DNA of 26,883 nt from Butyrivibrio sp. (GCF_024699075.1 NZ_JAILQF010000197.1:1-26883), one strand, 5' to 3'; positions 1 through 8,539 are shown, counted from the stretch's first letter. Notes: generated by a model not told the origin, from the sequence alone. A program made the numbers and translations.

Positions 1-126
1 GGTATTGCAAGAACAGGTCAGGGTGCAGCGGTTCTCGTTGTTGTAATGATTGTACCTATCATTATATTCGTTCTTTCAGAAAGCCAGATTCTTGAAACAA
101 TGGCTAGTTCTGGTTTGAAGGATTAA
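1..126 (+). CDS. C-terminal tail of a MalG-type sugar ABC transporter permease (partial)
   Basis: Frame 1 is open from the first base to the TAA at 124-126 and gives the last 41 residues of a protein. It has a hydrophobic membrane helix (AAVLVVVMIVPIIIFVLS) followed by a short polar tail, SESQILETMASSGLKD. A final helix plus a tail ending in a small-residue/Gly/Lys segment is typical of MalG-like inner-membrane permeases of carbohydrate ABC importers, and the complete MalG homologue at 5836-6837 ends in the same way. The next gene starts ten bases downstream with its own GGAGGGG site, so the two are probably co-transcribed. The family call rests on this short tail plus context; the EAA loop lies outside the window. 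Confidence 0.7.
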   Translation, partial: GIARTGQGAAVLVVVMIVPIIIFVLSESQILETMASSGLKD

Positions 127-135
127 GGAGGGGAC

Positions 136-1653
136 ATGAAAAAAGCGACATTAAAGAGGATCCTTGCCGGGGCATGTGCACTGGCGGTAGCAGTACTGGC
201 ACCGCTATCTGCAACTGCAGCCGAAAGAAGTTACTCATATATTTACGATTACTGGGGAGATGTACAGGATGCACCTAATGCATATACCTGTAGCAAAGTA
301 TTCACATCATCAGAACTTGGACTTGATGTAATGCTTAAATCTCCACAAGGACTCACAGTTGTAGGAGATAAGATCTACATCTGTGATACAGGAAATAATA
401 GAATCATAGAGCTTTATAGAGCTACACCTCAGACACTTGAAGTTGAAAGGATCATTGACTCTTTCAAAGGTGCAGACAATAATACCTTCGCAGCACCAAC
501 TGATGTACAGGTATCTGAGAATGGAGATTTCTTCATAGCTGACTCAGGCAATGCAAGAATCTTAAAGCTGGATAAGGATTTAAATTATCTTATGGAATTT
601 ATAAAACCTGATGATAATACACTTGATCCGGCACTTGTATTCCAGCCAACCAAGGTTTCAATTGATTCTGCAGAACGTGTTTACTGCGTAGCATCAGGTA
701 TCAACAAAGGTCTTGTCAAATACGAAGCTGATGGAACATTTTCAGGATTTGTAGGTGCAACACCTGTTACATATGACTGGACTGATTATATCTGGAAGAA
801 GTTTGCAACACAGGAACAGAGAGCTCTCATGCAGAATTTCGTTCCTACACAGTACGATAACCTTTGCATGGACCACGAAGGTTTCATATATGCAGTTACA
901 GGTTCAGGTGAAGCACTTGATATCAAGAACGGAAGTGTTGATGTTATAAGAAAGCTTAACCTGATGGGTAATGACATACTTGTAAGAAACGGTGAATGGC
1001 CTATAATCGGTGACCTTTACATGGGCAACGGCGGCGGATATGAAGGAGCTTCCTATTTTACAGATGTTACCTGCTTTGATAATGACATCTATGTATGTCT
1101 TGATAAGAACAGAGGAAGACTATTTGCTTATGATGATCAGGGCAACATGGTGATCGCCTTTGGTGGTAACGGTAACATGGATGGTTATTTCAGAAGACCT
1201 GTAGCTATTGATCATATGGATTATGACCTTTTCGTACTTGATGAGCTTGATTGTGCGATTACTCTTTTTACTCCAACAGAGTTTGGTCAGCAGATCTACG
1301 AAGCAATTGATCAGTTCGACAAGGGTTATTATGAAGAGTCCGAAGCTTCATGGCGCCAGGTAATGGCACTTGATGGTAACTATGATCTTGCTTATATAGG
1401 AATCGGAAGAGCACTTCTTCGTCAGAAGGATTACAAGGGAGCGATGAAATATTTCGAACTTAAGTATGATGATGAGAACTATTCCAAAGCCTATAAGCAG
1501 TACAGAAAAGAGTGGGTAGAAGATCATATAGTTGTAATAGTAATTGTTATCTTGGCTATATTCCTCATTCCGCTTGGTATAGACAGATACAAGAGTATCA
1601 AGATGGAAATAGAAAAGGCTGAATTAGATGAATTGAAACGTAACGGAGGATGA
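136..1653 (+). CDS. Secreted NHL-repeat beta-propeller protein with TPR-like segment and C-terminal membrane anchor
   Basis: This 505-residue protein begins with a Sec signal peptide (charged MKKATLKR, hydrophobic core, probable cleavage after SATA near residue 28). Residues about 65-380 contain NHL-type blades, seen as repeats of the form 'P-x-[GD]-[VL]-x-V...G-[DK]-[IF]-[YF]-I-[AC]-D-[TS]-G-N-x-R-I', for example DTGNNRIIEL and ADSGNARILKL, so a six-bladed propeller facing the outside is likely. Residues about 390-455 look like one or two TPR helices (EAIDQFDKGYYEESEASW, ALLRQKDYKGAMKYFE). A single membrane helix near 467-487 is followed by a charged cytoplasmic tail. It starts at ATG after GGAGGGG. 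It lies between a sugar permease tail and a Yip1 gene, pointing to a role in an envelope complex around oligosaccharide uptake. It shows no catalytic motif; a binding or scaffold role is inference. Confidence 0.85.
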   Translation: MKKATLKRILAGACALAVAVLAPLSATAAERSYSYIYDYWGDVQDAPNAYTCSKVFTSSELGLDVMLKSPQGLTVVGDKIYICDTGNNRIIELYRATPQTLEVERIIDSFKGADNNTFAAPTDVQVSENGDFFIADSGNARILKLDKDLNYLMEFIKPDDNTLDPALVFQPTKVSIDSAERVYCVASGINKGLVKYEADGTFSGFVGATPVTYDWTDYIWKKFATQEQRALMQNFVPTQYDNLCMDHEGFIYAVTGSGEALDIKNGSVDVIRKLNLMGNDILVRNGEWPIIGDLYMGNGGGYEGASYFTDVTCFDNDIYVCLDKNRGRLFAYDDQGNMVIAFGGNGNMDGYFRRPVAIDHMDYDLFVLDELDCAITLFTPTEFGQQIYEAIDQFDKGYYEESEASWRQVMALDGNYDLAYIGIGRALLRQKDYKGAMKYFELKYDDENYSKAYKQYRKEWVEDHIVVIVIVILAIFLIPLGIDRYKSIKMEIEKAELDELKRNGG

Positions 1654-1654
1654 T

Positions 1655-2311
1655 ATGCTTCAAGTTTTAGCACAAAAGGAAAAAAGGAATAAATACCTGG
1701 ATTCGTTAAAGTTTGCCTTGTACTGCATGTCACATCCTCTCGATGGTTTCTGGGATCTGACTCATGAAAAAAGAGGAACGATGGCAGCCGCAAACACGAT
1801 CCTGTTTGCAACAGTCTTGATTCGTGTTTTAAAGCTTCGTTTTACAAGTTTTATATTTTTAACGGTTTACTGGGAAGATTTAAATATATTCGTATACATT
1901 GCAAGTATTCTTTTTCCGCTTGCACTGTGGGTAATAGGTAACTGGGGACTGACAACACTCTTTGATGGTAAAGGAAGACTTGGTCAGGTTTATATGGCAA
2001 CCTGCTATGGACTTATTCCTTATCCTCTGGTACAGCTTCCACTGATGATATTCAGTAACTATGTAACAGTTGATGAAAAAGAGTTTTATACAGTACTTAG
2101 TGGATTATCACTTATATACGCAGGAATACTTATAGTAACAGCCATGGGACAGATACATGAGTTTGCTTTTGGTAAAAATTTATTATTTACAGTATTTACA
2201 CTTTTCGCAATGCTGGTAATGATTTTTATCTTAATGATATTCTTCAGTATGATTTCGCAGGGTGTAGCTTACTTTATCTCTTTAGGTAAAGAATTTCTAT
2301 TTAGGTTGTAA
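1655..2311 (+). CDS. Yip1-family integral membrane protein
   Basis: This 218-residue protein has a hydrophilic N-terminus followed by about five hydrophobic segments (roughly residues 44-68, 77-100, 112-135, 145-165 and 177-208). The opening 'SLKFALYCMSHPLDGFWDLTHEKRGT' region (here given in short: P-x-x-G-F-W-D-x-x-x-E-K-R) is the characteristic start of bacterial Yip1-domain proteins such as those of the YesV type in pectin-utilisation loci. The start ATG follows a GGAGG inside the end of the preceding gene, and the stop overlaps the following ATG (TAATG), so it is translated in tight linkage with both neighbours. The biochemical role of bacterial Yip1 proteins is not established. Its constant position between an NHL protein and a DUF5696-like enzyme suggests a membrane assembly partner, which is inference. 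Confidence 0.8.
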   Translation: MLQVLAQKEKRNKYLDSLKFALYCMSHPLDGFWDLTHEKRGTMAAANTILFATVLIRVLKLRFTSFIFLTVYWEDLNIFVYIASILFPLALWVIGNWGLTTLFDGKGRLGQVYMATCYGLIPYPLVQLPLMIFSNYVTVDEKEFYTVLSGLSLIYAGILIVTAMGQIHEFAFGKNLLFTVFTLFAMLVMIFILMIFFSMISQGVAYFISLGKEFLFRL

Positions 2312-2322
2312 TGGGAGCTTAT

Positions 2323-4917
2323 ATGAAAAAAGAATTGACAGAAAGACAGGTCGAGAGACGAAATGCAATAAAAGAAACTCTCAAGAGTATGATCGCTCCT
2401 TTAATATTCCTTTGTATAATCGGAGCCATTGTATTCGTGGTTGTTACTTATCAGAATGCTGAAGTTGCACCTGAGATTATCGAACCAAATGCATATACGG
2501 AAATAGAAGGACCTGTAGTAATCGAAAATGATTCATTAAAGCTTACGATGGATCCAGAAACTACTCAATTTGAACTTCTTGTAAAATCAAGCGGTAAAGT
2601 ATGGAAGTCAGTTCCTGACGGAAGTGAAGAGGATGCGATAGCACTTCCTGAAGAAAAGGCAAAACTTATGTCAACACTGGTTATGTCTTTTAACACAGAA
2701 GCGGGTCTTGAGACAACATACGATTCATATAACTATTCAGTTAAGAATAAGATATATGAAGTAATTCCGGGAGATGATCAGATTGAAGTAAAGTATTCAC
2801 TTGGTCAGGTTGAAAAGGAATACGTAATTCCTCCTGTATGTACCGCTGAGGATTATGAAAAGTGGACAGGAGCGATGAGTAAGGAAGGTCTTAACGTCGT
2901 AGGTGAGTATTACAAAAAGTATGATATTAATGATCTTGGTAAAAAAGATAATAAAGAAGAACTTCTTGCAAATTATCCAATAATTGAGACCAATGTAATA
3001 TATGTACTCAGATCTACTACTAAAGAAAACGTTAAAAAGACACTGCAGAAGTACTTCGAAGAAGCAGGATATACATACGAAAATTATCTTGCTGACAAGG
3101 AACTTGATCTTACAGAGTCTGTATCAGATAAGCCTGTATTTAATGTAAATGTAATTTACAAACTTGAAGGTGATGAGCTTGTAGTTGAGGTTCCTCTTTC
3201 AGAGCTTGAGTACAAGTCAGATTATCCTATTTATACAATCTCAGTTCTTCCATTCTTTGGAGCAGGCAGCAAAGATGATCAGGGCTTTATGATGGTTCCT
3301 GAAGGCGGTGGAGCAATCATTAACTTCAATAATGGTAAGACAACTCAGAACTCATATTACGCTAATGTATATGGCTGGGATATGTGTCTTTCACGTAAGG
3401 CACTGGTACATAACACAAGAGCATCATTTGGTGTATACGGAATATCTCAGGGAGATGATTCATTCATCTGTATGCTTGAAGATGGCAGATCATATGCATC
3501 TATTCAGGCTGATATATCAGGTAAGAACAATAGCTACAACTACGTAAATGCTGTATATAGTATCTGCCAGAGAGAGCAGTATGAAGTAGGTGATATCGCC
3601 AATTCTGAGATTTACAAATACATCGAAGAGCTTCCTGATGAGAATCTTACTCAGAGATATAAGTTCGTTGATTCAGGCAGCTATGTAGATATGGCTAAGG
3701 GCTACGGATCATATCTTAAAGATAAATACGGTGATTACATGGCTCTTAACACTGATACTGAGGCTCCTGTAGAAGTTGAGATTGTTGGAGCAGTAGATAA
3801 GGTTAAGCAGATCGTTGGTGTTCCGGTATCAAGACCTCTTGCCCTTACTACATATGAAGAAGCGCAGGGAATAATCCAGGATCTTAATTCTCAAGGCTTT
3901 AACAATATGTCGATCAAGATGTCAGGCTGGTGCAACGGAGGTGTAAGCCAGAAGCTCCTTGATGATGTTAATCTTATAGGAAGTCTTGGTGGCAAAAAAG
4001 ATCTTACGGCTCTTTCAGATTATGCTTCGCAAAATGGCGTAGACCTTTATTTGAACGGTGTTACTCAGTACGAATATAACTCCAACATCTTTGATGGCTT
4101 CTTCTCCTACAGAGATGCAGCAAAGCTTATCAATAAAGAAAGAGCAGAGCTTTATCAGTACAGTGCAGTAACTTATGCACAAAGAGAAGGAGCAAAGACA
4201 TATTTCCTTCTTCATACAGAGCTTGCACAGAAGATGGCTGATAATCTTATAAATGCAGCAACTACTTATGGAACAGGTGTTTCATTTGAAGATAATGGTA
4301 AAGATCTCTCAGCTGACTATTATGTAAAGAATCCTTATTCAAGAGAAGCAGTACTTAAGCTTCAGGAACAGACATTCAAGGCTACGAATGATAATGGTCA
4401 GAACGTTATGATCAATATGGGTAACGACTATGCAGTTCCTTATGCAAATATGGTTACCAACATGGACCTTCGCGGTAACGATTACACAATACTTGATGAA
4501 TGTATTCCATTCTACCAGCTTGCAATACATGGCTATGTAGATTACACAGGATACTCACTCAATATCTGCGGTGATGATGTTCAGCAGCTTTTATACAGTG
4601 CCGAGTATGGTGCAGGACTTTCATTCACAGTTATGAAGGAATCTTCATTTGCGCTTCAGAAGACATTATATACAGAGTATTACGGATCTGATTATGATGC
4701 TTGGCGTGACAGAATGATCGAGTATTACACAAGATACAATGAAGAACTTGGACATATATTCAACCAGGAAATGGTAGATCATAAGAATATAACAGATACA
4801 CTTTCTGTTACTACTTATGCTGATGGAACCAAGGTATATGTCAATTATGATTTTGAAGATGTAACAGCAGATGGTCAGACAATTCCTGCCAGAGATTATC
4901 TGGTAGTAAGATCATGA
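2323..4917 (+). CDS. Membrane-anchored DUF5696-like putative glycoside hydrolase
   Basis: This is an 864-residue protein. The longest frame starts at 2311, but a GGAG at 2313-2316 sits correctly before ATG 2323, so that start is preferred. One membrane helix (about residues 28-48) follows a basic N-terminus (KKELTERQVERR), placing the rest outside. Residues about 65-470 are beta-rich and resemble the N-terminal sandwich of (beta/alpha)8 glycosidases ('LKLTMDPETTQFELLVKSSGKVW' in outline). Residues about 495-800 have the alternating pattern of a barrel, with LTTYEEAQGIIQDLNSQGFN, then VSFEDNGKDLSADYY (E656, D657) where a catalytic carboxylate is plausible. The family match is from memory of DUF5696 proteins next to Yip1 and sugar ABC genes. 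The substrate is unknown, and an inactive binding protein cannot be excluded. It overlaps the next gene by ATGA. Confidence 0.7.
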   Translation: MKKELTERQVERRNAIKETLKSMIAPLIFLCIIGAIVFVVVTYQNAEVAPEIIEPNAYTEIEGPVVIENDSLKLTMDPETTQFELLVKSSGKVWKSVPDGSEEDAIALPEEKAKLMSTLVMSFNTEAGLETTYDSYNYSVKNKIYEVIPGDDQIEVKYSLGQVEKEYVIPPVCTAEDYEKWTGAMSKEGLNVVGEYYKKYDINDLGKKDNKEELLANYPIIETNVIYVLRSTTKENVKKTLQKYFEEAGYTYENYLADKELDLTESVSDKPVFNVNVIYKLEGDELVVEVPLSELEYKSDYPIYTISVLPFFGAGSKDDQGFMMVPEGGGAIINFNNGKTTQNSYYANVYGWDMCLSRKALVHNTRASFGVYGISQGDDSFICMLEDGRSYASIQADISGKNNSYNYVNAVYSICQREQYEVGDIANSEIYKYIEELPDENLTQRYKFVDSGSYVDMAKGYGSYLKDKYGDYMALNTDTEAPVEVEIVGAVDKVKQIVGVPVSRPLALTTYEEAQGIIQDLNSQGFNNMSIKMSGWCNGGVSQKLLDDVNLIGSLGGKKDLTALSDYASQNGVDLYLNGVTQYEYNSNIFDGFFSYRDAAKLINKERAELYQYSAVTYAQREGAKTYFLLHTELAQKMADNLINAATTYGTGVSFEDNGKDLSADYYVKNPYSREAVLKLQEQTFKATNDNGQNVMINMGNDYAVPYANMVTNMDLRGNDYTILDECIPFYQLAIHGYVDYTGYSLNICGDDVQQLLYSAEYGAGLSFTVMKESSFALQKTLYTEYYGSDYDAWRDRMIEYYTRYNEELGHIFNQEMVDHKNITDTLSVTTYADGTKVYVNYDFEDVTADGQTIPARDYLVVRS

Positions 4918-5843
4918 GCGGAAAGGATTTGATGATGAAGAAGCAAAAGAATAAACTGGCAGGTCTTCAAAAAAGAAAAGCCATTGCCGGATATTTGTTT
5001 ATATCGCCATTTATTATTGGATTCCTTGCCTTCATGGTAAAGCCACTATTTCAGTCACTACACATGAGTTTTAGTGAAGTAAGTCTTGGATCAGGTAACT
5101 TTACACTTTCTTTTAACGGACTTGAAAACCTGAAATATGCATTCAGAGTTGATCCTGAATATACAAGACTTCTTGTAGAAGAACTTGGAAGAATGGTTGT
5201 CTACTCACTGGCTATCATCGTATTTTCATTCTTTGTAGCACTGATACTTAATCAGAAGTTTAAAGGAAGAGCACTTGTAAGAGCTATATTCTTCCTTCCG
5301 GTTATCCTTTCATCAGGTGTAATCCTGGGACTTGAAACCAATAACCAGCTTATGGCTGCTCTTGCTGCTCAGATAGAAGATACAACAAGTGGAGTCAGTA
5401 TCACAGCAGCACTTGAGACTATACTCAGAACTTCAGGTGTCGGTGTTAAGGCTTTTGAGAAGGTATTTGAAGTAATTGATAATATCTATGATGTTGCAAT
5501 AGCATCAGGTATCCAGATCATTATTTTCCTTTCAGGACTTCAGACAATATCAAGCAGCATGTACGAAGCTGCTGATATTGAAGGATGTACAAAGTGGGAG
5601 AGCCTTTGGAAGATCACATTCCCTATGATAAGCTCCATGTTCCTTGTTAACTGGATTTATACAGTAGTTGATTTCTGTATGAGATCTGATAACAAAGTAA
5701 TCGAAAAGATTCAGTCTGTAATGATAGATCAGATGCAATACGGCAGAGCTTCGGCAATGTCCTGGGTATACTTCATAGTTATCCTTGCCTTTATAGGTGT
5801 TTCATCTTTCCTGATCTCTAAGGAGGTTTACTACTATGACTAA
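4914..5843 (+). CDS. MalF-type sugar ABC transporter permease
   Basis: This 309-residue inner-membrane protein has about six hydrophobic helices beginning with AGYLFISPFIIGFLAFMVKPL, the usual first helix of UgpA/MalF permeases. The cytoplasmic coupling loop is visible as MYEAADIEGCTKWESLWKI followed by TFP, matching the EAA-x3-[DE]-G-x9-I-x-x-P rule for contact with the ATPase. The start overlaps the DUF5696-like gene (ATGA at 4914). Alternative in-frame starts at 4932 and 4935 have a better-placed AAAGGA at 4922-4927 and would remove six or seven residues. It overlaps the following permease by eight bases. An unusual extra region between helices (about residues 145-180) carries the text AAQIEDTTSGVSITAALETI. 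No ATPase gene is present, so a shared MsmK-type ATPase elsewhere is likely. Confidence 0.9.
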   Translation: MSGKDLMMKKQKNKLAGLQKRKAIAGYLFISPFIIGFLAFMVKPLFQSLHMSFSEVSLGSGNFTLSFNGLENLKYAFRVDPEYTRLLVEELGRMVVYSLAIIVFSFFVALILNQKFKGRALVRAIFFLPVILSSGVILGLETNNQLMAALAAQIEDTTSGVSITAALETILRTSGVGVKAFEKVFEVIDNIYDVAIASGIQIIIFLSGLQTISSSMYEAADIEGCTKWESLWKITFPMISSMFLVNWIYTVVDFCMRSDNKVIEKIQSVMIDQMQYGRASAMSWVYFIVILAFIGVSSFLISKEVYYYD

Positions 5844-6837
5844 AGCAAAGAATATCGAAAAGCTTGGATTTTGGGAGAGGAACAAACGTTCAGGCGGGTA
5901 TCTTTTAAAGAAAAAAACTATAGAGATTGCAGTAAGCATTTGCAGATTCATACTCTTGTTCGGAATGTGCTTCCTTATACTTCAGCCAATCCTCAATAAG
6001 ATATCTGTAAGCTTTATGACAGAGCAGGATCTTTATAACCCGATTGTTACTAATATCCCGGAGCATTTTACTACAGCCAATTACAAGATGGCATCGGATG
6101 TAATGTCTTATCCTAAGGCACTTTTGAATTCGATCATTATATCTTTTACTATCGCAGTATTACAGATTGCTGTATGTACACTGGTTGGATACGGTTTTGC
6201 AAGATTTAAGTTCCCTCTTAAAAATATGTGGTTTGCATGTGTTATTCTTGTAATCCTTATCCCTCCGCAGACAATTGTAAGTTCACTGTATCTGCATTTT
6301 AGATTCTTTGACATACTGGGAATCATCAAGCTTATAACAGGCGAAACAATAAATCTTCGTGGTTCAAAGCTTCCTTATTATCTTATGAGTGCAACCGGAA
6401 TGGGACTTAAAAACGGTCTTTACATCTATATGATAAGACAGTTCTTTAGAAATATTCCAGGAGACATGGAAGAAGCTGCATATGTTGATGGATGCGGAAT
6501 GCTTAAAACATTTGTAAGTATCATGCTTCCTCAGAGTAAGCCAATCCTTTCATCCTGCTTCCTGTTTGCATTTGTATGGCAGTGGACTGATGGATTCTAT
6601 TCCAAAATGTTCCTTGGCTCAACACCTCTTGTAAGTACATCTCTTGCAAGAATCGTTGATTCACTTGGCGCATATATTCAGAGAATTTCAGGAATCAAGA
6701 CAACTATATCGGTTGCTTATTCCAACTGTATCTTATCTACAGGTACACTGATGATCGTTTTACCTCTCATCGTTATATATCTCTTTGCACAGAGAGCATT
6801 CGTAGAAAGTATCAGTGCTACAGGTATTAAGATGTAA
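5836..6837 (+). CDS. MalG-type sugar ABC transporter permease
   Basis: This 333-residue permease has a long cytoplasmic N-terminus followed by six membrane helices. The coupling loop reads MEEAAYVDGCGMLKTFVSI and continues MLP, a good EAA motif. The start ATG lies eight bases inside the previous gene, with AAGGAGG at 5821-5827 directing initiation, so the two subunits are translationally linked. Helix starts such as LLFGMCFLILQPILNKISVS, and the C-terminal FAQRAFVESISATGIKM, are family-like. The last ten codons form the first unit of a 53-bp tandem duplication that continues past the stop. It pairs with the MalF-like subunit and the lipoprotein at 7029-8507 as one importer for an unidentified oligosaccharide. 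Confidence 0.9.
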   Translation: MTKAKNIEKLGFWERNKRSGGYLLKKKTIEIAVSICRFILLFGMCFLILQPILNKISVSFMTEQDLYNPIVTNIPEHFTTANYKMASDVMSYPKALLNSIIISFTIAVLQIAVCTLVGYGFARFKFPLKNMWFACVILVILIPPQTIVSSLYLHFRFFDILGIIKLITGETINLRGSKLPYYLMSATGMGLKNGLYIYMIRQFFRNIPGDMEEAAYVDGCGMLKTFVSIMLPQSKPILSSCFLFAFVWQWTDGFYSKMFLGSTPLVSTSLARIVDSLGAYIQRISGIKTTISVAYSNCILSTGTLMIVLPLIVIYLFAQRAFVESISATGIKM

Positions 6838-6923
6838 TTACTTAAAGATCAAAGATCATTAGTATCAGAGCTACAGGTATTAAGAAGTAGTTACTTAAAG
6901 ATCACAGATCATAAGTATTAGTG
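6808..6923 (+). repeat. 53-bp tandem repeat spanning the end of the permease gene (2.2 copies)
   Basis: Copy 1 (6808-6860) begins inside the last codons of the permease and includes its stop. Copy 2 (6861-6913) matches it at 48 of 53 positions by eye, and a third copy begins at 6914 (AGTATTAGTG) and fades after about ten bases. Each full unit itself contains a doubled 7-mer (AAAGATC twice, the second slightly changed in copy 2). Because the duplication covers a gene end, it leaves a non-coding echo of the SISATGIKM codons after the stop. Confidence 0.9.
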
Positions 6924-6926
6924 ACG

Positions 6927-6949
6927 TGCAGCCTTAATAAGAGGCTGCA
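6927..6949 (+). promoter_or_regulatory. Intercistronic hairpin after the permease gene
   Basis: TGCAGCCT and AGGCTGCA form a perfect 8-bp stem around a 7-base loop. There is no T run after it (AGGGGAAC follows), so it does not look like an intrinsic terminator. It more probably stabilises or processes the mRNA between the permease genes and the binding-protein gene, where unequal expression is usual. That role is inference. Confidence 0.45.
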
Positions 6950-6969
6950 AGGGGAACTTGAGAAGGGCT

Positions 6970-7009
6970 GATATCCACAAAAGTGGTTATCGATAAAACA
7001 ATTTTTTTT
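6970..7009 (+). promoter_or_regulatory. Hairpin plus delayed T run in the leader of the binding-protein gene
   Basis: GATATCCAC and GTGGTTATC pair as a 9-bp stem with one T-T mismatch around an AAAA loop (6970-6991). A run of eight T follows at 7002-7009, and the GGAGG of the next gene lies just beyond. The ten-base gap between stem and T run is longer than in a normal intrinsic terminator, so this may be a weak attenuator or only a spacer. No alternative antiterminator arm was found. Confidence 0.3.
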
Positions 7010-7028
7010 CTTATGAAGGAGGAAAAAT

Positions 7029-8507
7029 ATGAAAAAGCAGTTAGCAAACAAAGCAATTGCAGTAGCAACTATTACAGCTATGTCAGCTGGAATCGTAGCT
7101 TGTGGTGGTTCAGGTGATGCTGGTAATACTACAGGTGGTGATTCTACAGATGCTGCATCTACAGAGACTCAGACAGCAGATGCAGCTGCAACAGAAGCTA
7201 CAGAGGCTGTAGAAGAGGGTCCGGAAATTATAACAGACGAAAATGGTAATCCTATCGACCTTGGTGGCATGGAGATCATCGTTCGTGACTGGTGGTCACC
7301 AGAAGAGCCTGCAGAGCCTTCAAATGACTACGAAGAATCTCTTGATGAATATCGTGAATGGATTCAGGAGACATACAACTTCAAGATCAAACAGGTTGCA
7401 ATCTCTGATTGGGGAACAACACCTCAGGATTTCGTAGACTATGTTACAACAGGTGGTGACGATAACAACTATGTATTCATCTTAAGAGGTGATGCAGCTA
7501 TAGTATCTGCTATGAGCAATGGTCTTATGTATGACCTTTCAACACTTGACTGCCTTGACTTCACTCAGGATAAGTTCACTAAGAACCTTATTCATGAACA
7601 GTATGCAAAGGGCGATGCTATCTATGCTATGTCAGCAGGTATCGCAGAGCCTCGTACAGGTGTTTACTTCAATAAGAGACTTCTTACAGAAGCAGGTATC
7701 GATCCTGATAGCGTTTATGATATGCAGGCAGATGGCACATGGACTTGGGATAAGTTCGAAGAGCTTATGGCTAAGTGTCAGAGAGATACAGATAACGATG
7801 GTATTGATGATGTATATGGCCTTACACTTAACGAAGGTGTTATGACAACTATGGCTGTATTCTCAAACGGCGGTTCTTACATTGGTAAGGATGCAGACGG
7901 TAAGTATTTCTACAACCTTGAAGCACCTGAGACACAGGAAGCTCTTGAGTGGGTTGTAGATATGTACAACAAGTTCGATAATCATGATCCTGAAGGCGCT
8001 GAGTGGGATTACTATAAAGAAGAGTTCGTTCAGGGACATGCAGCATTCATGGTAGAAGATGAGTATGCCGGAACACCTGGAAGCTTCCTTGAAGATATGG
8101 AAGATGAAGTTGGATTCGTAATGTTCCCTAAGGGACCTCAGATGGATACATATCTTAATGTATGGTCCAACAACCCAGCAGCAATTCCTGGATGCTATGA
8201 TGCAGACAGAGCTTGGAAGATTGCATTTGCTTATAACCTCTATACAGAAGCTCCTGAAGGATACGAGGATTATAACGGATTCCTTTCAACAGCTCGTCAG
8301 GGTATCTTCGATGAGAGAGCAATTGATGAGACAATTACAATGATGTCTGAGTCTGAACATGGTACAGTTGCTTATCATGATATGATTCCTAACCTTAAAC
8401 TTGGTGAAGAACTTACATGGAGCATCGTTCCTAATGCTGACGTAGCAGCTCTTACAGAAGCTATCGCAGATACATGGAAGGCTTATGTTGATGAGGCTAA
8501 TAAGTAA
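7029..8507 (+). CDS. Sugar ABC transporter substrate-binding lipoprotein
   Basis: This 492-residue extracytoplasmic solute-binding protein is of the carbohydrate (cluster B/SBP_1) type. The signal peptide ends in a lipobox GIVAC, so Cys25 would be lipidated and the protein tethered outside. A low-complexity linker rich in Gly, Ser, Thr, Ala, Asp and Glu runs to about residue 68 and holds the domain off the membrane. Family-like stretches include GVYFNKRLLTEAGIDPDS, TWTWDKFEELMAKCQRDTDN, DGIDDVYGLTLN (a Ca-binding-like Asp loop) and FVQGHAAFMVEDEYA. A strong AAGGAGG precedes the ATG. It follows its two permeases by 191 bases of repeats and hairpins. The ligand cannot be read from the sequence; context suggests an oligosaccharide from plant cell wall. 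Confidence 0.92.
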   Translation: MKKQLANKAIAVATITAMSAGIVACGGSGDAGNTTGGDSTDAASTETQTADAAATEATEAVEEGPEIITDENGNPIDLGGMEIIVRDWWSPEEPAEPSNDYEESLDEYREWIQETYNFKIKQVAISDWGTTPQDFVDYVTTGGDDNNYVFILRGDAAIVSAMSNGLMYDLSTLDCLDFTQDKFTKNLIHEQYAKGDAIYAMSAGIAEPRTGVYFNKRLLTEAGIDPDSVYDMQADGTWTWDKFEELMAKCQRDTDNDGIDDVYGLTLNEGVMTTMAVFSNGGSYIGKDADGKYFYNLEAPETQEALEWVVDMYNKFDNHDPEGAEWDYYKEEFVQGHAAFMVEDEYAGTPGSFLEDMEDEVGFVMFPKGPQMDTYLNVWSNNPAAIPGCYDADRAWKIAFAYNLYTEAPEGYEDYNGFLSTARQGIFDERAIDETITMMSESEHGTVAYHDMIPNLKLGEELTWSIVPNADVAALTEAIADTWKAYVDEANK

Positions 8508-8539
8508 TTATATTTAAACCAGTATACTAAAAGAATTTA

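Noticed and set aside
6808..6923. CRISPR array
   Set aside because: The repeat is a direct tandem duplication with no spacers and only about two units.
6927..6949. Intrinsic terminator between permease and binding-protein genes
   Set aside because: The stem is good, but no T run follows, and the gene after it belongs to the same transport module.
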